DNA from: Kiritimatiellia bacterium
GTDB lineage: Bacteria > Verrucomicrobiota > Kiritimatiellia > UBA8416
Reading direction: 5' to 3'
Assembly: GCA_007129405.1 (NCBI GenBank)
Contig: SKVN01000098.1
Location: 1-34,591, forward strand
Length of the DNA stretch: 34,591 nucleotides
Part shown: positions 8,034-17,018 of the stretch, piece after piece
How the letters are laid out: every line of letters begins with the position of its first letter
Numbering within the stretch: the first letter of the stretch is position 1
The notes under the pieces: model-generated
The model's input: only the letters and a program-made list of their open reading frames with translations
Told to the model about the DNA's origin: nothing
Databases searched by the model: none
Position numbers and translations under genes: made by a program

Positions 8034-10577
8034 CTATTGAGCCCAGGTTGTGAATCCAGGCATAGCGTGATCCCACTCATTGCCCTTCGGGGTAATGCGG
8101 GTAGTAAAGGCATAGCGCCCTGTTTGTGTGCAGGTCAACTCATGCTCGTAACGATAGACGCCATTGCCCAAGGGTTTCCCTTTCATGATAATATCTGACT
8201 GCCCATCGACGATGCGGTTTTCAGAATTAACAACACCATGAAATACTTCTACATCGACTTCTTCGGGTTTAAGAGCACCGAGGTGGACATCGGTGCTGAT
8301 CTTAAACGAGTCGTTCACGTGCAGTTTGCCCAAATCCCCATTCTGGTGAATGGGGCGCGTGAGCGATACATGCTTCCATTCGGCCCGTAGGCGTGCGTGC
8401 TGCTTTACGCGCTCTTCTGCGAGTTTTGCCTTGTCTGCCAGCAATGCATGATATGCCGATGCGGCATGCTGGTAAAAGTTGTCGTTGTATTCACTCACCA
8501 TACGGTGGCTTGAGAATTGTCCGAGCGCCATTTTGATGGAGTGGCGCATCATGGTAACCCAAGGGCGTGGCAAGTAGCCCTCGGGCCGATCATAAAAGAG
8601 CGGAATAATATCGTTTTCCAGTAAGTTGTAAAGGGCTTGGGACTCGACCGTATCCTGGAAGTCGGGATCTTCATATACATTGCCGTCGCCGATGGCCCAG
8701 CCGGTGTCCGGGGTGTAGCCCTCGCACCACCAGCCATCAAGAATGCTGGCGTTGATGGCACCATTCACGGCGGCTTTCATGCCGGATGTTCCGCTCGCTT
8801 CCATAGGACGGCGCGGCGTGTTCAGCCATACATCAACCCCTTGCACGAGTCGGCGTGCGACTCCCATGTTGTAGTTTTCGAGAAAGACGATGTGCCGGCG
8901 CACTTTCGGATTACGCGCGAAGTGTACCAGCCGGCGGATTAACTCTTTGCCTTCATGGTCGTGTGGGTGCGCTTTACCCGCGAAAAGAAATTGTACGGGG
9001 CGATCTTCGTCCATTAAAAGTGCTTCAAATCGTTCCAGGTTTTGCAGTAAGAGTGCTCCGCGTTTGTATGTTGCAAAACGCCTCGCGAATCCGATGGTGA
9101 GCGCATCGTGATCCAGGATGGATTTGGCTTGGGCAATTTCAATCCGTGTCGCATTACGTGCCTGGTATTGCTGTTCGGCATGGGCTCGAGCTGCGCGAAT
9201 CAAGCGGGAGCGTCCCAGTTCGTGCGATCGCCAAAGCTCTTCGTCCGGGATTTGGTCGACGGCAGCGATGGTTTCTTTGGCGGATGGATCCTTGCGCCAG
9301 CCGGGGCCAATGTAACGGTCAAACAAGTCGACATTTTGTGAAGATAGCCAGGTTGGTAAATGGACACCATTGGTGATATGTTTGATTGGGACTTCGTCGA
9401 TCGCTTTCTGGGGCCATAAGTGTGCCCACATTTCGCGCGCCACTTCCCCATGCAATTTGCTTACGCCATTGGCGTACTTGGCGCAACGCAATCCGAGTAC
9501 GGTCATGGATGCTTCGTGTCCCATGGGCTGATCAGCGGGATTGGCCAAATGTAGCATATCGTCAATGTGTAATCCGGTGTTTTTGAGCACGGCTTCCAAA
9601 TGGGGGCGCAACAAGTCAACGGAGAAGTATTCATTGCCAGCAGGCACGGGCGTGTGTGTGGTGAATACGCTTGTACGAGGTACAATTTCCAGCGCCTGTG
9701 CGATAGAGCAACCATGTGCCTTGGTAAGGTGTTCTAGGCGTGCCATACTAAGAAAAGCTGCATGCCCCTCGTTCATGTGGCACACGGCTGGTTCGATGCC
9801 CATTGCCAGCAGCGCATGAAAGCCTCCAATGCCTAACAGCAATTCCTGACGCAGCCGGTTTTGTTTGTCGCCGCCGTATAACTGTGAAGTAATACCGCGG
9901 AATTCATGCGAATTAGACGGCACGTTGGCATCTAAAAGGTAGAGCGGTATGCGGCCAACTTGTAGTTTCCAGATAGCTGCATGGAGAGGCCCCTCGGGCA
10001 ATTGAATGGAAACCATCAAGTCATTGCCCTCCGCATCCGTCACCTTCTCAATGGGCATCATATGTACTTCATTTTCCGGATAGGATTCTTGCTGTAATCC
10101 ATCACTATCCAAGTACTGCCGAAAATATCCTTGGCGGTACATGAGTCCGACGGCTGCCAGCGGCACGCGCAAGTCCGATGCGGATTTCAGATGATCCCCG
10201 GCGAGAGCTCCCAGTCCGCCGGAGTATATGCGCAGGGTTTCGTGGATGCCATACTCGAGCGAGAAATAGCAGACGTGCGGTTTTTCTGCGCCTTTGCCAT
10301 TGGTTGCCATATCCTCTTCGAAGCGCTCTTTGACTTGTTCGAGTTGCGCCAGAAATGCTTCGTCATTGGCAAGGGCTTCAAGGCGACTCTGTGGAACCTC
10401 TGATAATAGCTTAATCGGGTTGTTATCAACATTTTTCCAGACTTGCGGGTCGATTCTGCGGAATAGGTTAGAGGCTTGATCTTCCCAGCACCACCACAGA
10501 TTGTTGGATAGTGTTTCCAGGAAACGCAGTTTTTCAGGCACAGAGGGACAAACGGTAAACATTTGAATGTTTTTCAT
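8034..10577 (-). CDS. glgP: Alpha-glucan phosphorylase (GT35)
   Basis: NLWWCWE, YFSLEYGIHE, NMGVARRLVQGVDVWLNTPRRPMEASGTSGMKAAVNGAIN motifs; start set at MKNIQMF. Confidence 0.92.
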   Translation of the reverse strand: MKNIQMFTVCPSVPEKLRFLETLSNNLWWCWEDQASNLFRRIDPQVWKNVDNNPIKLLSEVPQSRLEALANDEAFLAQLEQVKERFEEDMATNGKGAEKPHVCYFSLEYGIHETLRIYSGGLGALAGDHLKSASDLRVPLAAVGLMYRQGYFRQYLDSDGLQQESYPENEVHMMPIEKVTDAEGNDLMVSIQLPEGPLHAAIWKLQVGRIPLYLLDANVPSNSHEFRGITSQLYGGDKQNRLRQELLLGIGGFHALLAMGIEPAVCHMNEGHAAFLSMARLEHLTKAHGCSIAQALEIVPRTSVFTTHTPVPAGNEYFSVDLLRPHLEAVLKNTGLHIDDMLHLANPADQPMGHEASMTVLGLRCAKYANGVSKLHGEVAREMWAHLWPQKAIDEVPIKHITNGVHLPTWLSSQNVDLFDRYIGPGWRKDPSAKETIAAVDQIPDEELWRSHELGRSRLIRAARAHAEQQYQARNATRIEIAQAKSILDHDALTIGFARRFATYKRGALLLQNLERFEALLMDEDRPVQFLFAGKAHPHDHEGKELIRRLVHFARNPKVRRHIVFLENYNMGVARRLVQGVDVWLNTPRRPMEASGTSGMKAAVNGAINASILDGWWCEGYTPDTGWAIGDGNVYEDPDFQDTVESQALYNLLENDIIPLFYDRPEGYLPRPWVTMMRHSIKMALGQFSSHRMVSEYNDNFYQHAASAYHALLADKAKLAEERVKQHARLRAEWKHVSLTRPIHQNGDLGKLHVNDSFKISTDVHLGALKPEEVDVEVFHGVVNSENRIVDGQSDIIMKGKPLGNGVYRYEHELTCTQTGRYAFTTRITPKGNEWDHAMPGFTTWAQ

Positions 10578-10991
10578 GTTTTCAGACTTTTCTTTCTTTT
10601 GTGTTGTGATCGAATGGTGCTTACAAAATTTATAATTTGTGCTTTCTTTATCAGATTGTGCTATTGCGTGACAAACAGAATTGCGTATGCAAACGCAAAT
10701 CTTATACATATATGGACGTGAAGGGATTGAGCCCCGAAAACATCTTATTGGCGGGGCCGACAGTTTTCTCTTGCTGGAAGGCAACAGCGTGTGCCACGCA
10801 AACGGTAAGCGGCACGTTCCTCATGTTTGATGAACTTGGGAGACCCTTATGTCTTCCTGATGGGATCGGATAAGGCCTGACAACCTGAAAGAGGGAAGTA
10901 ATACATGTCTACTCGACAACTTGCGAATTGTGTGTGAGTTTATGGGCATGTGTGTGAGCGGTGAAGTTGCAGGATTGAATAGGAGGTGTTT

Positions 10992-11474
10992 ATGGAAAAT
11001 TTATATGTGCCGTTGATGGTGGCGGTGTTTTCCTTTGCAATTGGTTGCGTTTTGGGTGAGACAAATGGCACGGAAAAGGCTGCGTCGCTACCTTGGCGTG
11101 TTATCTCACAAGGCGCGAATTCTCGTATTGAGGAGGCCACCCAGGAAGTGTTTCAATCTGAAGATGCGTGGCATGAGTGGTGGCGGCGTCATAATGCCGT
11201 GTTTGAATACGTGAATGGAAAGACCGTAGAACCAGAGCCGCCTGAAGTTGACTTTTCAAAGGAAACGGTTCTTGCCGTTACGATCGGGATGCGCTCTACG
11301 GGCGGTCATGCTGTGGCGTTTGCTAATGTTGACTACGAAGGAGATACCTTGGTTGCGACCCTTCGTTACACGTCACCAGGGCCCGATGATATGGTGACCA
11401 TGGCACTAACCGCGCCTTACGCCATTATTGCCGTGCCCAAGCACGAGGGGCCGGTACGGTTTGACGATAAATAG
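10992..11474 (+). CDS. Secreted/lipoprotein-like protein with PrcB C-terminal-like domain
   Basis: N-terminal hydrophobic signal with Cys; VDFSKETVLAVTIGMRSTGGHAV...PGPDDMVTMALTAPYAIIAVPK pattern; AGGAGG RBS at 10981. Confidence 0.65.
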   Translation: MENLYVPLMVAVFSFAIGCVLGETNGTEKAASLPWRVISQGANSRIEEATQEVFQSEDAWHEWWRRHNAVFEYVNGKTVEPEPPEVDFSKETVLAVTIGMRSTGGHAVAFANVDYEGDTLVATLRYTSPGPDDMVTMALTAPYAIIAVPKHEGPVRFDDK

Positions 11475-11513
11475 ACCGCGATTAGCCGTAGCCTTGCGTT
11501 AGGGTTGTAGGCC

Positions 11514-12593
11514 TTAACGTTGGGCGTCAGCTATAGCTTGAGCCTTCATGGAAATTTCAGCGGCCTTGAAGGCATGTTCCTGCGTCATGGCATTCTCAGT
11601 CCGGTTGAGTACATCAAGCACTAGGCGCGGGAAGTAGGGATGGCCGACCTGCCCTGCGCAATGAATTTCCTGCTCGCCTTGCTCATCGACTAGAAAAATG
11701 AGATTGCCACCCGTGTCGCGGGCAAGGTCATGATTCTTACGTATTTCGATGGATCCTTTTGTCCCGATTACAAAGGTCCGTCCATCGCCCCAGGTTTTGG
11801 AGCCTTTAGGGTTAAACCAGTCGACACGACAATAACAGGAAGCGCCGTCCGGTGACTTGAGTAGCGCTTCGCCAAAATCCTCGAGCCCGGAATACTCGGG
11901 ATTGTCGAGATTGTCTACGCGAGCTGCGAGAATTTCCATGTTGCTAGCACCGGTAAAATGCAAGAACTGTTCGAACTGGTGGGATCCGATATCGGTAAGG
12001 ATCCCGCCGTATTTTTCTTTATCGAAAAACCATTCCGGACGTCGAGATGCGGCTAGATTGTGGGGTGCCAGGTTCAGTACTTGCAGTACGCGACCAATAG
12101 CACCTTCGCGGATAATTTCGCCTGCGTGCCAGGTTGCTTCGCTGCCTAACCGTTCGCAATAGTACACCATATATTTGCGTCCGGTGCTTTTTACTACTTC
12201 GCGGGCTTCTGCTAATTGTTCTAGGGTGGTGAAAGGACTTTTGTCTGTAAAGTAATCCTTGCCGGATTCCATGACGCGTATGCCTATGGGACCGCGGTCG
12301 CAGGGGATGGCTGCTGCAGTGACCATGTGCAATGAGCTATCGTCAAGGATATCTTCGAAGCGGGTAACAACTTTTGCTTCAGGATGACTCTTGATGAAGT
12401 CAGCGATGCGGTTGGGGGTGGGATCGTAAATGTATTTGAGCACACCACCAGCTTGGATAAGGCCCTCAATTTGACCATAGATATGGCCGTGATCGAAATG
12501 GGATGCGGCAAAGGTGAATTCACCCGGTTCAACGACCGGTTTGGCTTTGGTGAACTGTGGTTTGAAACTTTGTCCGTCGCGTGCATCACTCAT
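11514..12593 (-). CDS. Gfo/Idh/MocA-family oxidoreductase
   Basis: EAKVVTRFEDIL, DKSPFTTLEQLAEA, GGILTDIGSHQFEQFLHFTG motifs. Confidence 0.85.
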   Translation of the reverse strand: MSDARDGQSFKPQFTKAKPVVEPGEFTFAASHFDHGHIYGQIEGLIQAGGVLKYIYDPTPNRIADFIKSHPEAKVVTRFEDILDDSSLHMVTAAAIPCDRGPIGIRVMESGKDYFTDKSPFTTLEQLAEAREVVKSTGRKYMVYYCERLGSEATWHAGEIIREGAIGRVLQVLNLAPHNLAASRRPEWFFDKEKYGGILTDIGSHQFEQFLHFTGASNMEILAARVDNLDNPEYSGLEDFGEALLKSPDGASCYCRVDWFNPKGSKTWGDGRTFVIGTKGSIEIRKNHDLARDTGGNLIFLVDEQGEQEIHCAGQVGHPYFPRLVLDVLNRTENAMTQEHAFKAAEISMKAQAIADAQR

Positions 12594-12643
12594 GTTGGTT
12601 CTCCTGATAATCGGTGGTCTGTGTTTGAAAGATCAGCGGATGT

Positions 12644-12684
12644 GACACTACAAGAGGCGGGGAGGTGCTTCAAGAGGGAAATGC
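12644..12684 (+). repeat. Left copy of ~40-bp imperfect direct repeat flanking the BtrH/ACP/ABC cluster
   Basis: GACACTACAAGAGGCGGGGAGGTGCTTCAAGAGGGAAATGC; about 35/41 aligned positions match 16687-16726. Confidence 0.8.
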
Positions 12685-12774
12685 TTTGCATTACAATCTG
12701 GCATACTGTAACAAAGATCTTGCATGGGTTGTTCCCGTGACTACATAAACAGGGGCAGGAGAAATGGCCCAGGC

Positions 12775-13224
12775 ATGAAAACAGATCACGTTCCGCAGGA
12801 CAATAGCCCAACGTATTATGGGCATACCCGGTTACTTTATGCTACTGACGCAGAAGGGCGCTACCGACAGGTACAGTCGACGGGGTGGGAGGCTGAGTCG
12901 GATGCCACCATGTTGGCATTGGATGATCAGCGTCGGCAAACACGATGCGCTTGGGAAGATGCGCGTGCAGGAAACATATCTCCGCTGAAGTATTATATGC
13001 TTCGGCAACGTATGGATCTGGCTTCGCTTGCTCAGGCTGTTGGTTTATGGCAATGGCGGGTGCGCAGGCATTTTCGGCCTGCCGCCTTTGATAGGCTTGA
13101 TAGCGGTATGCTAAACCGCTACAGCGAAGCACTAGGTATACCTGTTGCAGACCTTTGTCGGGTTCCTGATTCTGCAGCGCTGGATATTTGGTTAGATCCC
13201 GCACAGGAAAGGTGCTGCCCATGA
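12775..13224 (+). CDS. Small protein with XRE-like helix-turn-helix C-terminal region, coupled to the BtrH-like gene
   Basis: SPLKYYMLRQRMDLASLAQAVGLWQWRVRRHFRPAAFDRLDSGMLNRYSEALGIPVADLCRV resembles an HTH; stop overlaps the next start (ATGA). Confidence 0.6.
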   Translation: MKTDHVPQDNSPTYYGHTRLLYATDAEGRYRQVQSTGWEAESDATMLALDDQRRQTRCAWEDARAGNISPLKYYMLRQRMDLASLAQAVGLWQWRVRRHFRPAAFDRLDSGMLNRYSEALGIPVADLCRVPDSAALDIWLDPAQERCCP

Positions 13225-14219
13225 CGTTGCCAGCCCAATCCTTTGGACATCGTCAGTCTGCCCATTGTGAGAGCGGGGTAATGTCAGCATTGTTGACGCA
13301 CCATGGTTGTTCGTTGTCTGAGCCGATGGCATTTGGGCTTTCGGCCAGTCTGGCGTTTGCCTATCTTCCGGTGATCAAACTCGCGGGCCAGCCGCTTATA
13401 TCTTATCGCATGCCGCCAGGTTCAATCCGGCGAGGTTTGAGCAAGCGTATTGGCTTTCGTATGAAAACGGAGCGTTTCCGGCATGCAGCAGAGGGCACTC
13501 GTCGTTTGGATGCGCTTTTGGATCAAGGGCAGCCCGTGGGCATCCAAGCTTCCGCTTTTTGGTTGCCGTACTTCCCGCCTGAAATGCGTTTTCATTTCAA
13601 TGCACACAACTTGCTTGTTGTCGGACGTGAAAACGGAAACTATTGGGTCAGTGATCCGGTGTTCGAGACTATGCATATGTGTGCGCAAAAGGATTTGGAG
13701 AAAGCGCGGTTTACTGGTGGTGCTTTGGCACCTCAAGGTTTGCTCTACTATCCGGTAGTGCCTCCTCTTTCGATTGACTATCCGAAGGCTGTTCGTGAAG
13801 CCGTTATACGTAACATGCGTATTATGACGGCTGCCCCGCTTCCCGTGCTGGGGCTGCACGGGATCCGCTATCTTGGTCGCAATATCATGGCTCGCGAGCG
13901 CAGAGATACCCCGCACCGTTTGCGCCTTTTTCTTGCACATGTTATTCGCATGCAGGAGGAAATTGGTACGGGCGGCGCAGGTTTCCGATTCCTTTACGCT
14001 TGCTTTTTACAGGAAGCGGGCGAACTTCTGCATAACGATCTTTTACTTGATGCCTCTGATCGGATGACGCAGACGGGTGATCTTTGGCGGGAATTTGCGC
14101 TGCATGCCTCTAAAATGAGTAAAGAGCGAGAGCCGATGGATACAGCGTTACTTAACCGCTTACTTCGTGCTTGTGCAGAACAGGAACAATCTGTTTGGCG
14201 CCGGTTGAAAGATTTGTAG
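13221..14219 (+). CDS. BtrH N-terminal-domain-like protein (cysteine-peptidase-fold acyltransferase candidate)
   Basis: FGHRQSAHCESGVMSALLTHHG and HNLLVVGRENGNYWVSDP resemble the Cys and His/Asp motifs of the BtrH_N family; start by ATGA coupling. Confidence 0.75.
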   Translation: MTLPAQSFGHRQSAHCESGVMSALLTHHGCSLSEPMAFGLSASLAFAYLPVIKLAGQPLISYRMPPGSIRRGLSKRIGFRMKTERFRHAAEGTRRLDALLDQGQPVGIQASAFWLPYFPPEMRFHFNAHNLLVVGRENGNYWVSDPVFETMHMCAQKDLEKARFTGGALAPQGLLYYPVVPPLSIDYPKAVREAVIRNMRIMTAAPLPVLGLHGIRYLGRNIMARERRDTPHRLRLFLAHVIRMQEEIGTGGAGFRFLYACFLQEAGELLHNDLLLDASDRMTQTGDLWREFALHASKMSKEREPMDTALLNRLLRACAEQEQSVWRRLKDL

Positions 14220-14224
14220 CGAAG

Positions 14225-14500
14225 CTATTCGCTTGATTTGGCTTGCATCTCGAGGATCGTGTCTGCCAGCGCATGAATCGAACGTAATGCCTTGCGCACA
14301 TCAGGTCCTGCTTCAATGCGCACACCATATTTCCTGTGTACGGCGACGCAGATTTCCAGTGCGTCGAGTGAATCCAAGCCTAAACCATCCCCGATCAATG
14401 CGATATCGTCTGGAATATCTTCCGGCAGCCAGTCCGTGTCGCATTCTACGACGATCATATTTTTTAGTGCAAGTTTCAGTTCGTCATGTTCCTGCGTCAT
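14225..14500 (-). CDS. Acyl carrier protein
   Basis: IGDGLGLDSLDALEICVAVHRKYGVRI with the phosphopantetheine Ser (DSL) motif; start at MTQEHDELK. Confidence 0.88.
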   Translation of the reverse strand: MTQEHDELKLALKNMIVVECDTDWLPEDIPDDIALIGDGLGLDSLDALEICVAVHRKYGVRIEAGPDVRKALRSIHALADTILEMQAKSSE

Positions 14501-14529
14501 AAGTGGGATCCTTGTAAGTTGTAGTGATG

Positions 14530-15747
14530 CTAACGCATGCGGGCGTATACATACATAGCTCCTGTCATGCAAGCCAGACCGAATAAACCCAGTAGTCCGA
14601 CATTGTCACGGATCATGGTCCATCCGCCGTTTCGCAGTAGCACATCGAGAAAACCTTCTAATGCCCATGCCATGGGGGAGAGGTGTGAAAGCATTTGCAT
14701 GCGGGGGGGCATAATGAAAGCGGGGACCATAATGCCACCAATGGCAGCCCAGATGATATTGCCCATGCCGCCGAGCGTCACCGCTTGCTCGGGTGTACGA
14801 GCCACGACGGCAATCAGCAATGCATAACCAAGTGCTGCCCAACTTACCGCTGCTGACATGATAATCAAGCTGCCCCAGTTGGTGCCGAGCTGCAGTTGGT
14901 CGCCACCCAGCAAGGGGACCAGAAAGACCCCTGCCAGCAACATCAGTGCCACTTGAATCTGATTTACACCGAAATACGGAACACATTTTCCCAGCATGAG
15001 TGTAGCAGGGCTCACACGCATGGAGCGCATGCGATACAAAGTGCCTAGTTGCCGTTCCTGAATAAAGGTGTAGGACAGGGGTACCACAATAAAGAATATC
15101 GAGAAAATCAGCCAAGCTGGCACATTTTGCTGCACAGACGATGGTGCGTTGGCTGGATCGTTGCCGTAGAGATAGGTCGTGCTTATGGCGCTAGCCCCCA
15201 TCATTTCCTCCTCGTTTGGCAAGGAGATGCCGAGATCTTGCGCGTTAAGTGTCTCAAACAGCGTGGTCAATCGTAAGCGCCCAAGTGCTTCTTGTAGCAA
15301 TCCAGCAAAGATATGTTCCTGTTGGCGAGAGGTGTGCGCGGGAAGTTTCATTACGACGACCGGCTCTTGATCCGTGATGTTCTCGCTTTCCTGCAACTCT
15401 GCAAAAGCGTTCAATTCCGGCAGAATTTCGATCAACAGGTCTATGTTGCCACGGCGTGCAGCATCCAAGGCGGCCTCGTGTTCTCCGGGGGGAACGACCG
15501 CAAAATGGTATCCTTGGTTCCGTTGCATTGTCGCGACCAGTTCTGCTGCCGTTGCAGAATTTGCATGATCGACAACCATGACTTGCAAGGGAGCACCGGA
15601 ACGAGATGCGTAGTGATCTTGCATTGCTAGCGACATGACGAGAATGAAGACGAGCGGCATAACGAAGAGCAGCAGCAAACCGTGGAGATCACGGCTGAGT
15701 AGCAAGAGTTCCTTGCGTGCCACGGTATAGAGTTTTGCGCCAGTCAT
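14530..15747 (-). CDS. ABC-2 type transporter permease
   Basis: N-terminal KEL-type helix, large extracytoplasmic loop, IFFIVVPLSYTFIQERQLGTLYRMRSMRVSP and C-terminal TM helices; ATGA overlap with ATPase gene. Confidence 0.88.
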   Translation of the reverse strand: MTGAKLYTVARKELLLLSRDLHGLLLLFVMPLVFILVMSLAMQDHYASRSGAPLQVMVVDHANSATAAELVATMQRNQGYHFAVVPPGEHEAALDAARRGNIDLLIEILPELNAFAELQESENITDQEPVVVMKLPAHTSRQQEHIFAGLLQEALGRLRLTTLFETLNAQDLGISLPNEEEMMGASAISTTYLYGNDPANAPSSVQQNVPAWLIFSIFFIVVPLSYTFIQERQLGTLYRMRSMRVSPATLMLGKCVPYFGVNQIQVALMLLAGVFLVPLLGGDQLQLGTNWGSLIIMSAAVSWAALGYALLIAVVARTPEQAVTLGGMGNIIWAAIGGIMVPAFIMPPRMQMLSHLSPMAWALEGFLDVLLRNGGWTMIRDNVGLLGLFGLACMTGAMYVYARMR

Positions 15748-16571
15748 GACAGGGGCTCCTCCTCGATCAACTGCAAATAGACGTTCTCTAGCGCAGGTGC
15801 TATCGCATGTGTTTCCGATTGGAGCAACTCGCACATGGGTTTATGCGCAAGGACGCGACCATGATCGATGATGGCGACAGTATCGCAGAGTTGTTGCACC
15901 TCTTCCATGTAGTGAGAGGTGTAAATCACTGTAGTTCCGTCTGCTTTCAGTGTCTTGATGGCATCGAGAATAAAGCGGCGTGAGCGGGCATCGATTCCTA
16001 CCGTGGGTTCGTCGAGATATAACACACGTGGTTCGTTGAGCAGACCGATTGCCAGATTTAATCGTCGCTTCAAACCTCCGGAGTAAGCTCCTGCTAGACG
16101 ATGTATATGTTGCTCGAGTCCGCAAATGGCGATTGCCCGTTCCATTCTTTCGGCAGCCTTTGGGCCATGAAATCCGTTGATTCCGGCAAAAAAACGGAGG
16201 TTTTCCTGTCCGGTCAGGCGCGGGTAAAAGGCATAATCCTGCGGTACCAGTCCGGTCAGGGCCAGGACGCTGTCGCGTTCCTGCGACAGGGTACGTCCCA
16301 GAATATGTACATCACCGCACTGCAGGGGTAAAATGCCGGTCATCAATGAGATTAATGTTGTTTTGCCAGCACCGTTTGGCCCCAGTAATCCAAAGAAACT
16401 TCCGCACGCGATATTCAGTGTAACATGGTCAAGCGCCATGGATGTTGCACCTGCATAGGTATGACTGATCTGCTCGATGCGGATAACTTCATCTGCATTA
16501 TCACCGCATATCGTCGTGCCGATTTGTTGCAAGCTTGGAACTTTTCGCACGTATTCCCCTGCTATTATCAT
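15744..16571 (-). CDS. ABC transporter ATP-binding protein
   Basis: GLLGPNGAGKTT Walker A, YSGGLKRRLNLAIGL signature, VLYLDEPTVGID Walker B. Confidence 0.95.
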   Translation of the reverse strand: MIIAGEYVRKVPSLQQIGTTICGDNADEVIRIEQISHTYAGATSMALDHVTLNIACGSFFGLLGPNGAGKTTLISLMTGILPLQCGDVHILGRTLSQERDSVLALTGLVPQDYAFYPRLTGQENLRFFAGINGFHGPKAAERMERAIAICGLEQHIHRLAGAYSGGLKRRLNLAIGLLNEPRVLYLDEPTVGIDARSRRFILDAIKTLKADGTTVIYTSHYMEEVQQLCDTVAIIDHGRVLAHKPMCELLQSETHAIAPALENVYLQLIEEEPLS

Positions 16572-16686
16572 TCTTGGCGGATCGCAAGATTATGTTTTTT
16601 GTGTTTATCAAAACGGTTTGTGGCGATCATTTGGCTGCATCCATCGCCTCGCGTTTGCGAACTCCTTGGGCTGAACCAATTTGCAT

Positions 16687-16726
16687 GACAGTACAAGAGG
16701 CGGCTAGGGGCTTCAAGGGTAAATGC
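16687..16726 (+). repeat. Right copy of ~40-bp imperfect direct repeat flanking the BtrH/ACP/ABC cluster
   Basis: GACAGTACAAGAGGCGGCTAGGGGCTTCAAGGGTAAATGC. Confidence 0.8.
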
Positions 16727-16798
16727 GGTTTTGTGCCTTGTTGACCCAATGGACCTGATTGACGGGGGGTGTTTTGGAGAGGTGAGGATGTTGGTGAA

Positions 16799-16997
16799 GA
16801 TGATGCGCAGGTGTAACTTGTGTCGAAGTGCCGGGAACTCGGTTGAACGAGAACGGCGACGAGAACGGTGAACGATTTTCTTACTCGTAATCCGTTCTCG
16901 TCGCCGTTCTCGTCAAACGAATTGGGAAGCCTTCATTGTGTATATTGCGTTGGGAAAACCACAACATCTTGTGTTTAAAAATGAAGTTACAACCTAG
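16799..16997 (+). repeat. Composite repeat, CGAGAACGG palindromic body
   Basis: Head GATGATGCGCAGGTGTAACTT, perfect 22-bp inverted repeat 16847-16868/16892-16913, tail TGAAGTTACAACCTAG 16982-16997. Confidence 0.85.
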
Positions 16998-17018
16998 TAG
17001 GGGCACTTTGGGTGCCCA

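Noticed and set aside
10637-10873. 78-aa plus-strand ORF upstream of the PrcB-like gene
   Set aside because: No convincing RBS or domain, Cys-rich arbitrary composition; better treated as intergenic/possible structured RNA.
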